Origin: CAZMFZ01 sp046152935
GTDB taxonomy: Bacteria; Bacteroidota; Bacteroidia; Cytophagales; UBA9547
Direction of reading: 5' to 3'
DNA length: 64,000 bases
Assembly: GCA_046152935.1 (NCBI GenBank)
Contig: JBJXGB010000222.1
Coordinates: forward strand, 3,740-67,739
Made by a program: the position numbers and the translations under genes
Notes under the pieces: generated by a model
The model's input: the letters and a program-made list of their open reading frames with translations, nothing else
Database searches by the model: none
What the model was told of the DNA's origin: nothing
Shown: one piece after another, positions 53,001 to 60,332 of the stretch
Layout of the letters: each line of letters begins with the position of its first letter
How positions within the stretch are numbered: the stretch's first letter is position 1

Positions 53001-53272
53001 ACGCAGAGGTAAAAAGCGAATCTGGCGAAATCATTACAATCATTGGCGAAAAGGAAATGATAGGAGAAATGCTAATACTCGATACCGACCACAACCATCA
53101 CGAAATTATTGCCTCAGAAGATTGCATTCTATTTAAAATAGACAAAGACCGATTTCTGGAGCAAATCACTGATAATTTTGAAATTGCAAAAGAATTAATC
53201 CAAGTAATTTCTTCAAAATTCAAAGCCATAGAAGAAATAAAGATAGAATCGAAAGAAGTGTTTGAAAGCTAA
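50048..53272 (+). CDS. Nucleotide-transporter-like MFS protein fused to HEAT repeats and a cyclic-nucleotide-binding-like domain
   Basis: It is 1074 residues. Residues 1-430 hold about twelve transmembrane helices with the look of the ADP/ATP-translocase (Npt/NTT) branch (LLLANSFFIGVFIVSYDVAA, TVDQGQMIATAIAYFTIPLV). Residues about 440-880 are helical HEAT-like repeats (LMLLLRDLDPKVRFAAMISS). Residues about 935-1065 form a cyclic-nucleotide-binding fold (SPLYIIVKGNAEVKSESGEI, KEMIGEMLILDTDHNHHEII). In CRP the binding cassette has GE...R; here GE is kept but the Arg is replaced by His, so binding of cAMP is doubtful. The fusion suggests a membrane sensor or gated carrier. It leads a tight operon with the TIR-like and nSTAND genes. 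Confidence 0.8.
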   Translation: MNSILKRVLEIDDKEVTPVLLLLANSFFIGVFIVSYDVAANTIFLNTFGTEYLTRIPIFSGALGMISTSIFAYFQRRLPFTRLTLYCFSIITIIVAALFFGLEFYDSRALKFVSYLLLGPINTIFILCFYGTVSRSFSLKRERHMTGTVDQGQMIATAIAYFTIPLVSGIVVDITKFFIASVISGSLAFVFMFIFLVKYGINAQLERSITHNQRASNTELAASPYVRMLAMVFFGSVLATIFLEYSFLTVTVEKYKDQDSLASFLGIYGGLVTVFSVILQTFVADRVIKLYGMKISLILIPSILGLFAILASLIGTFFGYTANDSSFILFFLFMAMSKLFLQSLKEAFEDPIVKNLFIPLDSKKRYDIQTKIEGFFKEFSGFIAGTLLTIVSYFSFVNLIFYSYFLAAICAFYFYVVIRLFVEYRKNLTEALLKQQGKEAESDKKEYEVTDVLIKELETGNVNTIIYTLKLLEKIEPIMAEGRFTKYLNDQNKDLRQYSLLRLESNRALKAIEEITKLEARENDPEIKLLASKALKELNNTDRVEIGHLMTYTLVKSKKVETRIYAARLIAKTTEDAYLPQLMLLLRDLDPKVRFAAMISSAQMQRTETWPILIEYLSSYTFCNVSAAALITFGELVLPALEAAFYKTNQSATIQEKIVQIYGRIQGDKVISLLWNKIDFPDKKIVNNVLLCLSSCGFRPEGDRIVRIKQQIESEIGNSAWNIAALTEIPQTEETILLKQALEEEIAFNFENIYMLLALIYDSQAIKLVKDNIESGTVEGLVYAIELIDVFMAEELKPIFLPLIEDISQSERTERLQGSFPRQKLDSIEVLKQIINRDYNKVNKWTKACAMYCYANMQESEMCDDLTANLFNPDPLLREISAWSIVKKDYYSYKQNSNRLVENIRKELDSQFLNATHDENEPRKQLSRIEKIFFLKELPAFKNVPGVILVEFVELIEEVIIKKDAVILDFGATGQSPLYIIVKGNAEVKSESGEIITIIGEKEMIGEMLILDTDHNHHEIIASEDCILFKIDKDRFLEQITDNFEIAKELIQVISSKFKAIEEIKIESKEVFES

Positions 53273-53286
53273 TAATAAAATCGGAG

Positions 53287-54768
53287 ATGAATTTTACATT
53301 TGATATATACATAAGCTATGCTTTAAAAGATAATCACCAAACTGACTCTCAAGCAGGATGGGTGAGTAATTTTCAGCGTTTTTTAGAAACTCTCATCTTT
53401 CAAATTATGGGCGAAAAGCCTAGTTTTCTAAATTATGAAAGCCAAGAAAAACCTGCAAAATCAGAATTAGTAAAAGTGGCGGTGTTTGTATGCATTGTTT
53501 CGCCAGAATATGTAAAAAGCGAGTCTTCGATCGAAGAGATAGACGACTTTTTCAATATAGCCAACACCAACGGAAATCTATTCGTCAATGGCAAAGAAAG
53601 GGTACTTAAGGTAGTGAAATTTCCAGTTCCAATGCTAGAGCAGCCGACTAAAGTAGCGAATCTATTGGAATACGATTTGTATCAAACCGATAGTATCACT
53701 GGACAGCCTAATGAATTTGTAGATTTTTTCAATATTGAAGCTCAAAGAAAATATTGGCTAAAAATAGTAGACTTAGCTTACGATATTTCTGCGATCTTAA
53801 AATCAAATCGGAAGCGTAGCGTAGCTCAACAAGACTATTCGATTTACAACGAAAAAAATGTGTATTTAGCAGAATCCGGCTTTGATTTACAACTACATAG
53901 AGATAGCATCAAACGCGAACTTACCAGACATGGTTTCCGTGTTTTGCCCGACCACGCCTTGCCCACAAATCTGTTAGAACTTGAATTAGCCATCAAAAAA
54001 GACATCGAACGCTCGAGGCTTTCCATACATTTGGTTGGCGATAGCTATGGTGAATATGCGCCCACATCTCCCAAATCAATACTAGAAATTCAGAATAAAC
54101 TGGCTGGTGATCACAGCATTATTTCATCTGGCTCTGCAAACAGTAGATTTAGCCGTCTGATCTGGATTTCGCCCGATGCAAAACTCGACAATGACAAGCA
54201 AAAAATGTTTATCGATAATTTGAGGCGAGATCTTGAAGCCAATGAAGGAGCTGAAATACTTCAGTCGCCCATTGAAGACTTCAAAATGGTGGTTTTAGGA
54301 GAATTACTAGATTTGAACATTGAAAAATTAAAAAGGGAAACCATTTTGAGTGGTCAAATTAACCAAGACAAAAAAAACATTTATCTTATATTTGACAATG
54401 TAGATCGGATTGAAGCTCAGAAAATAGCCGATTTTTTAAATTACAAGGGCTATCAAACAATATTGCCTTCTTTTGAAGGCGAACTTTTAGAATTGAGAGA
54501 AATTCATCTCAATAATTTGAAACAATGCGATGCAGCCCTCATCTACATTGATAAAGTAAATGATTTGTGGGTACAAATGAAATTTTTAGATTTGCTAAAA
54601 GCACCTGGACTAGGCCGTACAAAACAAGAGCTATTCAAAGCCCTTGTTTTAGGCAAAGATGTCAAAAATAGAGCTGGAGATTTGAATAAATTCGATGCCC
54701 CAGTATTTGAAATAAACGACAATATTGAAAATTCATTAGCCGGATTTATCAAAGAATTTGCACTATGA
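53287..54768 (+). CDS. Protein with three TIR-like segments
   Basis: It is 493 residues with no signal peptide or TM helix. Segment 1 (about 1-140) is a TIR domain: FDIYISYALKDN, then VAVFVCIVSPEYVKSESSIE; aligned with SPxYLKSxWCxxE, the NADase glutamate falls on Glu84, though the Trp-Cys is Ser-Ser. Segment 2 (about 188-335) has KNVYLAESGFDLQLHRDSIK, RELTRHGFRVLPDHALP and IERSRLSIHLVGDSYGEYAP, as in DUF4062/TIR-fused proteins. Segment 3 (about 360-480) has KNIYLIFDNVDRIEAQKIAD and CDAALIYIDKVNDLW. It starts 14 bases after the transporter-like gene and overlaps the STAND gene by 4 bases. Confidence 0.75.
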   Translation: MNFTFDIYISYALKDNHQTDSQAGWVSNFQRFLETLIFQIMGEKPSFLNYESQEKPAKSELVKVAVFVCIVSPEYVKSESSIEEIDDFFNIANTNGNLFVNGKERVLKVVKFPVPMLEQPTKVANLLEYDLYQTDSITGQPNEFVDFFNIEAQRKYWLKIVDLAYDISAILKSNRKRSVAQQDYSIYNEKNVYLAESGFDLQLHRDSIKRELTRHGFRVLPDHALPTNLLELELAIKKDIERSRLSIHLVGDSYGEYAPTSPKSILEIQNKLAGDHSIISSGSANSRFSRLIWISPDAKLDNDKQKMFIDNLRRDLEANEGAEILQSPIEDFKMVVLGELLDLNIEKLKRETILSGQINQDKKNIYLIFDNVDRIEAQKIADFLNYKGYQTILPSFEGELLELREIHLNNLKQCDAALIYIDKVNDLWVQMKFLDLLKAPGLGRTKQELFKALVLGKDVKNRAGDLNKFDAPVFEINDNIENSLAGFIKEFAL

Positions 54769-57700
54769 CACCTGAAATAAATACCAACCAAGACGTAGCC
54801 AAGCAAAAGCTGGTAAAAAATCACAGCAACCCATTCCCAGGCCTGCGACCATTTAGCATGGACGAAAGCCATTTATTCTTTGGGCGAGAAGGGCAAAGCG
54901 ATGAAGTTTTGAGGAAAATCTCTGAAAATAAATTCGTAGCTGTCATTGGCTCGTCTGGCAGCGGAAAGTCGTCTTTTATATATTGTGGCGTAATACCAAT
55001 ATTATATGGTGGTTTTCTTACAAAAATTGGCACTAATTGGGACGTAATCGTTACCAGACCAGGCGGTGGCCCAATCGACAACTTAGCCGAATCTATAGCC
55101 AAAAAAGATAAAAATTACAGTTCACTCACTAGAGAGGAAAAAACCTTACAAAAAACCATCACTTCTACGCTTCTAAGAAGCAGCTCCTTGGGCATAACGG
55201 AAGCGGTGAGTAAATACACCGAGACTGAGAACACCAATATATTGTTAATAGTCGATCAATTTGAAGAATTATTTCGTTTCAAAAAGAATGAGGAAAACGA
55301 AGGAAGCAGTGAATCATTGGCGTATGTAAATCTTTTGGTAGATGCGGTACAAAATGCAGGAAACCACATATATGTAGCAGCCACAATGCGATCCGATTTT
55401 ATAGGCGAATGTGCTCAATTTCCACAACTTACAAGACTTATCAATCAAAGTAATTACCTTATTCCTCAAATGACGAGGGAACAAAAACGCTCAGCAATAT
55501 TTGGGCCAGTTTCTGTTGGTGGAGCTAAAATTACACCTCGTCTTTTGCAACAAATATTAGGCGATCTGGGCGACAATCCCGATCAATTGCCGATCATGGC
55601 GCACTCATTGATGAGGACTTGGGATTACTGGCAAACAAATAAAGAAGACAATGAGCCAATGGATTTACCTCATTATGAGGCCATTGGCACTATGTCGGGT
55701 GCACTTTCTCAACATGCCAATGAAGCATACGATGAGCTAAATGCCCGTGAGAAAGAAATCTGTGCCATTCTTTTTAAATGCTTAACAGAAAAAACTGGTG
55801 ATTCTGATGGCATTCGCAGACCAACTCGGGTAAATGTGATCTCGAAAATTGCCAATTGCACAGATGATGAAATAATAAATATCGTTGAGGTTTTTCGTAA
55901 GCCAGGTCGGTCGCTCATCATGCCACCTTTTGGTGTAAATCTTTCACCAAATTCGATAGTCGATATTTCGCACGAATCTTTAATGCGAATATGGGTACGA
56001 CTCAAAAACTGGGTTGATGAAGAAGGGCAAGCCGTAGAAATGTATTTACGACTTTCAGATGCTGCTTCCAAATACCAAACTGGAAAATCTGGAATGTGGA
56101 GACCACCAGATTTGCAATTGGCTTTAAATTGGCAAGAAAAGAATATTCCGACATTGGAATGGGCTGTGAGATACAACCCTGCTTATGAAAGAACGATGGT
56201 TTTTCTTGAAACAAGTAAGAAAGCCTTTGAAACAGAGCAGAAAGTAAAAGAGGAACAGCAACGTAAAAGATTGGCTCAAGCCACTCGCACGGCCCTTTTT
56301 CTAGGGGTGCTTACCGTATTGGCGTTGGTAGCATTTGTGTATTCGTTTATATTGAAAATTGAGGCAGACAAACAAACAGGCCTTGCAAAAGAAAGCCAAT
56401 TACAAGCAATAAAACAATCTAAACTGGCCACAAAAAATGCCAAATTAGCTGAAGAGCAACGGATAATTGCCTCTGCAAAAGAAAAAGAAGCAGTTTTGCA
56501 ATCAGAAGAAGCCAAGCACCAAAAAGAATTGGCTTTGGTAGCTGCCGATGAGGCGAATTTGCAAAAATCTTTTGCTCAAAAAAGCTTAGTAAGAGCCAAC
56601 GTGCAAACCAAAATTGCTGAAGAACAGAAAGCATTGGCTCTATTAAATGAGCAGAAAGCCAAAGATTCGCAAATAAAGGCAGAAAGAGCCCAAACTGACG
56701 CCTCAAGACAACGTTTTTTATCTATTGCACAAGCCATGTCCGTGAAATCTTTGCAGATTTTAGATACCACGACCAAAGTGCTGGTGGCTCAACAAGCGTT
56801 CAAATACAACCGAGATTTTAAAGGAAATCCACACAGCCACGATGTATACGATGGCTTGTATTACGCTACAAAATTTCTTTTTCACGACAATCATAATAGC
56901 CTAAAAGGCCATTCGGATGCTGTGAGAGGTGTGGTATTCGCTCCAAATGGAGATTTGTACACCGCAGGAAGCGATGGAAAAGTACTAAAATGGAGCATGG
57001 AAAATGGGATATATAAAAGTGTATTATTCCATAAAAATTCCTTTATCAACAGAAATATCATAATCAGCAGCAACGGCAAATGGCTGGCTTTGGTTGGCGA
57101 AGCACCATTTATACAACTGTTTGATTTATCAAACCCAAACAGCAAGCCCAAAAAGCTGTATGGGCATAAAGGACAAATCTGGACAGCTACTTTCATGCCT
57201 GACAACCAAAATTTGGTTTCAATTGGTTCTGATAGTTCTATTCTGATGCGAAATTTGGATACTGACAAATATTTTTTAGTAGCTAAAACGAGCACAAAAG
57301 TCAAAACACTAGCTACCAGTTCTGTTGGCAATTATATAGCAGGTGGCGATGAAATCGGCAATATTTTTGTTTGGGATGTTGGCAAAACGAAAGCCCCAAT
57401 GGTAATTACATCAAAAAACCTTAAGAAAATACAATCTCTATCTATTAGTCTGGATGGTAAATATTTGGCAGCTGGCGATGAACATGGTTTGGTGAAAATA
57501 TGGGACGCATTCGATAACTTCAAATTGACAGCCAACCTTACAGGCCACCGATCTCGCATTAATGATTTAAAATTTGACCCAAAAAGTGAAGTTCTAGCAA
57601 CAGCCAGCTTCGATGGAAGCGTAAGAATGTGGGATTTAGATCACTTAAACGAGCAGCCAATTACACTTCGAGATCACAATTCTTGGGTTTGGTCCGTAGC

Positions 57701-57914
57701 TTTTACAGGCGATGGTCTAAACATAGTAACAGGCTGTGTAGATAATTTAATCAGAATTTATCCGACCAATGCAGAATCTATGGCCGATAAAATATGCTCG
57801 AAATTAAAACGCAACATGACACCTGCCGAATGGACTGCCTATGTAGCCAAGGATATTAGCTTTGAAGAAACATGCCCAGGATTGCCTCAAGGTAGAAATC
57901 AAGAATTGGAATAG
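54765..57914 (+). CDS. nSTAND1 NTPase with TM helix, coiled coil and WD40 propeller
   Basis: It is 1049 residues. The N-terminus NPFPGLRPFSMDESHLFFGR (about 22-41) and the Walker A AVIGSSGSGKSSF (60-71) and Walker B LLIVDQFEELFRF (about 160) mark the nSTAND1 class. A transmembrane helix lies at about 508-530 between coiled coils (480-505 and 540-650). Residues about 705-1010 are WD40 repeats (LKGHSDAVRGVVFAPNGDLY, SFDGSVRMWDL, DNSWVW-like DHNSWVWSVAFTGDG). With one TM helix the NTPase would be cytoplasmic and the propeller periplasmic. STAND proteins switch on ligand binding. The start overlaps the TIR-like gene (ATGA). Confidence 0.85.
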   Translation: MTPEINTNQDVAKQKLVKNHSNPFPGLRPFSMDESHLFFGREGQSDEVLRKISENKFVAVIGSSGSGKSSFIYCGVIPILYGGFLTKIGTNWDVIVTRPGGGPIDNLAESIAKKDKNYSSLTREEKTLQKTITSTLLRSSSLGITEAVSKYTETENTNILLIVDQFEELFRFKKNEENEGSSESLAYVNLLVDAVQNAGNHIYVAATMRSDFIGECAQFPQLTRLINQSNYLIPQMTREQKRSAIFGPVSVGGAKITPRLLQQILGDLGDNPDQLPIMAHSLMRTWDYWQTNKEDNEPMDLPHYEAIGTMSGALSQHANEAYDELNAREKEICAILFKCLTEKTGDSDGIRRPTRVNVISKIANCTDDEIINIVEVFRKPGRSLIMPPFGVNLSPNSIVDISHESLMRIWVRLKNWVDEEGQAVEMYLRLSDAASKYQTGKSGMWRPPDLQLALNWQEKNIPTLEWAVRYNPAYERTMVFLETSKKAFETEQKVKEEQQRKRLAQATRTALFLGVLTVLALVAFVYSFILKIEADKQTGLAKESQLQAIKQSKLATKNAKLAEEQRIIASAKEKEAVLQSEEAKHQKELALVAADEANLQKSFAQKSLVRANVQTKIAEEQKALALLNEQKAKDSQIKAERAQTDASRQRFLSIAQAMSVKSLQILDTTTKVLVAQQAFKYNRDFKGNPHSHDVYDGLYYATKFLFHDNHNSLKGHSDAVRGVVFAPNGDLYTAGSDGKVLKWSMENGIYKSVLFHKNSFINRNIIISSNGKWLALVGEAPFIQLFDLSNPNSKPKKLYGHKGQIWTATFMPDNQNLVSIGSDSSILMRNLDTDKYFLVAKTSTKVKTLATSSVGNYIAGGDEIGNIFVWDVGKTKAPMVITSKNLKKIQSLSISLDGKYLAAGDEHGLVKIWDAFDNFKLTANLTGHRSRINDLKFDPKSEVLATASFDGSVRMWDLDHLNEQPITLRDHNSWVWSVAFTGDGLNIVTGCVDNLIRIYPTNAESMADKICSKLKRNMTPAEWTAYVAKDISFEETCPGLPQGRNQELE

Positions 57915-57950
57915 CCATAAATTATTACTTTAATAGACTTATTATAGAAA

Positions 57951-59018
57951 ATGTCAATTCGTATTTTCAAAAAAGCAATTCAATACATGTTGCCATTCGT
58001 AGTGTTTGCTTCTTCCGCACAAATCCCACTTAAAAGTTCGTGTAGTCAAAAGCTAAAGGAGATGCAAAAAAACTATGAGCAAGGCATTTTATCCACCATA
58101 GCAAACGATTTGGAAGATTGTATGTTTGACGGATTTACAAAAACCGAAAAATTGCAAGGCTATAGGCTCATTATTCTTTCTTATTTGTTTCTTGATGAGA
58201 ACAGAAATGCCGAGAAAAAAATGAACGAGTTGTTGGTATATGAGCCTGATTACCAACCAAATAAAGCTTTAGATCCGGTTGAATATGTAAAACTTTACGA
58301 ATCTTTCAATGTATTGCCCAATATTTCGTTTGGCGTAAGTATAGGTGCGAATCAAAGTGCTGTAAATGCTGGATCGACCTACGGAGTTGGAAATACGGAG
58401 GTCATTCCAGTAAAATTTACTGGTGGAATTGGCTTAAATTTTGGCGTTTGTGCAGATTTACTTCTCTATAAAAATCTATTCTTGACTGTTGAAGGATATT
58501 ATACAACAAAAAACTTTAGTTCTAAGCAACCCATTCTTAACTCCTCAGAACTCAATACCACCGAAAGTCAAACATCTATTAGCACTCCGCTCACCTTAAA
58601 ATACTCAATTGGCACCCGAAAAATAAGATTTTTTGTGCGATCAGGCTTTTCATTAGATTACTTACTAAGCTCTCAAAACGAATTGATAAGAAAAAACATT
58701 ATTACAGACCAAAACGACTTTGCGGGAGCCAGTATAAGTATGGATAGTCAAAGAAATAAAATTAACTTTTCGGCAGTATTTGGGGGTGGCATTACCTACA
58801 AATTAGGGTACGGTTTTGCCTTCATCGATGCTAGGTATTTGTACGGCCTCACCAATTATTCTAATTCAAAAGTTAGATATAATTTTTTCGACACCCAAGT
58901 CACTAATTATGGCTATGTCGACCCAGATTTTGGATTAAATAATGTTCAGTTGAGTATAGGATATATGTATTCTCTCTATAAAGTAAAGAAGAAAAAAAGT
59001 AATTTTATCATTGATTAA
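57951..59018 (+). CDS. Outer-membrane barrel with helical N-terminal domain
   Basis: It is 355 residues with a signal peptide (MLPFVVFASSAQ). Residues about 30-115 are helical, TPR-like (SILTIANDLEDC-like region, then EKLQGYRLIILSYLFLDENR and LLVYEPDYQPNKALDPVEYV). From about 120 it is a beta-barrel with alternating strands (ISFGVSIGANQSAVNAGSTY, FGVCADLLLYKNLFLTVEGY, RYLYGLTNYSNSKVRYNFFD), ending near VQLSIGYMYSLYKVKKKKSN. Barrels with such an N-terminal region are found beside nSTAND-WD40 genes in Bacteroidota. It starts 36 bases after the STAND gene. Confidence 0.75.
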   Translation: MSIRIFKKAIQYMLPFVVFASSAQIPLKSSCSQKLKEMQKNYEQGILSTIANDLEDCMFDGFTKTEKLQGYRLIILSYLFLDENRNAEKKMNELLVYEPDYQPNKALDPVEYVKLYESFNVLPNISFGVSIGANQSAVNAGSTYGVGNTEVIPVKFTGGIGLNFGVCADLLLYKNLFLTVEGYYTTKNFSSKQPILNSSELNTTESQTSISTPLTLKYSIGTRKIRFFVRSGFSLDYLLSSQNELIRKNIITDQNDFAGASISMDSQRNKINFSAVFGGGITYKLGYGFAFIDARYLYGLTNYSNSKVRYNFFDTQVTNYGYVDPDFGLNNVQLSIGYMYSLYKVKKKKSNFIID

Positions 59019-59019
59019 T

Positions 59020-60294
59020 ATGCGATTATCTTTATTCAACAAATCATCGATTTGCCTTTTAATATTTTTTTCAATCGTCAATTTTGTGGGCTGCAATAGA
59101 ATTGATGTATCTCCCAATCTATCGAAAGCGTTCATAAAATTTTATGGGGGAAATGGCTCAGAAATTTCTTCTAAAATGCTGCTGTTGAACGATGGTTCTT
59201 TCTTGATGCTGGGCACAAGCTCCTCTTTCAACACAAATGACACAACAGATATTTATTTGGTGAAATCCAATGACAAAGGCAATAAAATTTGGGAAAAAAA
59301 CTATGGCAATGGTCTTTTTGAAATCGCAGAGGTAATACGCAAATCGACCGACAATACGGTGGTGATGCTTGGCACTTCTGGCGATGTAGCCACAGGAAAT
59401 GCAAGCATTTATCTTGCTAAAATCAACCCAAACGATGGTGCATTGGTTTGGCAAAAAACATTAAAAAACAACAACAAAAGTACATACGGTTATGATCTTT
59501 CTGTTGATGCCAGTGGTTCAATATTTGTGGTGGGTGCTACGGACACGCTTACGAATATTGGCCTGTTGAAAAATGTATATATCACCAAATTAAATGCAGA
59601 CGGTTCGGAAAATAACACCATTCCTACCCTAGGGCTAGATAGCAGAAATAATCTTGCTAGAAACATTATTGACATCAATGGCAATGAGGTTTCTTGCTTG
59701 GTAAATACCACTATTTCTGTTGATGTAAACGGCTCTCCACAGACACAAGCTTCCCCTATTTTTGTAAATATTAAGCTTGATGTTGGTCGAGCTACATTGC
59801 AAGTAAACAAAAGCTCGCCACAAATCGGTGAATTGAGCATACAAAATGCTAACCAGATGAAAAAAACAGCTGATGGGGGTTACATCGTAGTGGGCTCCTG
59901 TATAAAAAACGGAGTCAAAAATATGTATTTACTCAAATTGGATAAGGATTTTAACAAAACTGACGGCAAAGGTTGGTTTCAGTTTTATAGTGATGAGGGC
60001 GATAGTGAAGGCTTAAATGTGATCCAATGCACTGATGGGGGCTATGCGGTTTGTGGCACTACCTTTTCGAATACTTTTAATAATAATATTGCACTGCTTC
60101 GTACCAATGCCAATGGCGATGCATTGTTTATGAAAAATTATGGCGGAACTGGCAATGATTTGGGGACAGATATTACCCAAACAAACGATGGTGGATTTGC
60201 CATTTTGAGCACCATAGAATTATTAAATTCACCACAAAACAGGCCCGTGATGTCGCTCCTAAAGACCAATGCCAATGGTAATTTAGAAAACTAA
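59020..60294 (+). CDS. Lipoprotein with propeller-like repeats
   Basis: It is 424 residues from the ATG at 59020, one base after the barrel gene's stop; the frame is open back to a TTG at 59011. Signal peptide and lipobox VNFVGC give Cys25. Repeats of about 50-60 residues follow, each with the pattern (D)GSFLMLGTSSS, IYLVKSNDKGNKIWEKNYGN, and DGGYIVVGS, IYLVKL-type units, which resemble secreted Bacteroidota propeller repeats. It is probably tethered to the outer membrane. It lies between the barrel and the giant Ig protein. Confidence 0.7.
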   Translation: MRLSLFNKSSICLLIFFSIVNFVGCNRIDVSPNLSKAFIKFYGGNGSEISSKMLLLNDGSFLMLGTSSSFNTNDTTDIYLVKSNDKGNKIWEKNYGNGLFEIAEVIRKSTDNTVVMLGTSGDVATGNASIYLAKINPNDGALVWQKTLKNNNKSTYGYDLSVDASGSIFVVGATDTLTNIGLLKNVYITKLNADGSENNTIPTLGLDSRNNLARNIIDINGNEVSCLVNTTISVDVNGSPQTQASPIFVNIKLDVGRATLQVNKSSPQIGELSIQNANQMKKTADGGYIVVGSCIKNGVKNMYLLKLDKDFNKTDGKGWFQFYSDEGDSEGLNVIQCTDGGYAVCGTTFSNTFNNNIALLRTNANGDALFMKNYGGTGNDLGTDITQTNDGGFAILSTIELLNSPQNRPVMSLLKTNANGNLEN

Positions 60295-60332
60295 TGTCAT
60301 CGTTTCAAGACTCAAATCAAAATAGTATATCC

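Noticed and set aside
53287..57914. Calling the TIR-nSTAND pair a known named defence system
   Set aside because: The domain set resembles parts of several systems (Thoeris TIR, Avs/STAND), but the gene content, the transmembrane STAND and the surface proteins do not match one that I can name with confidence.
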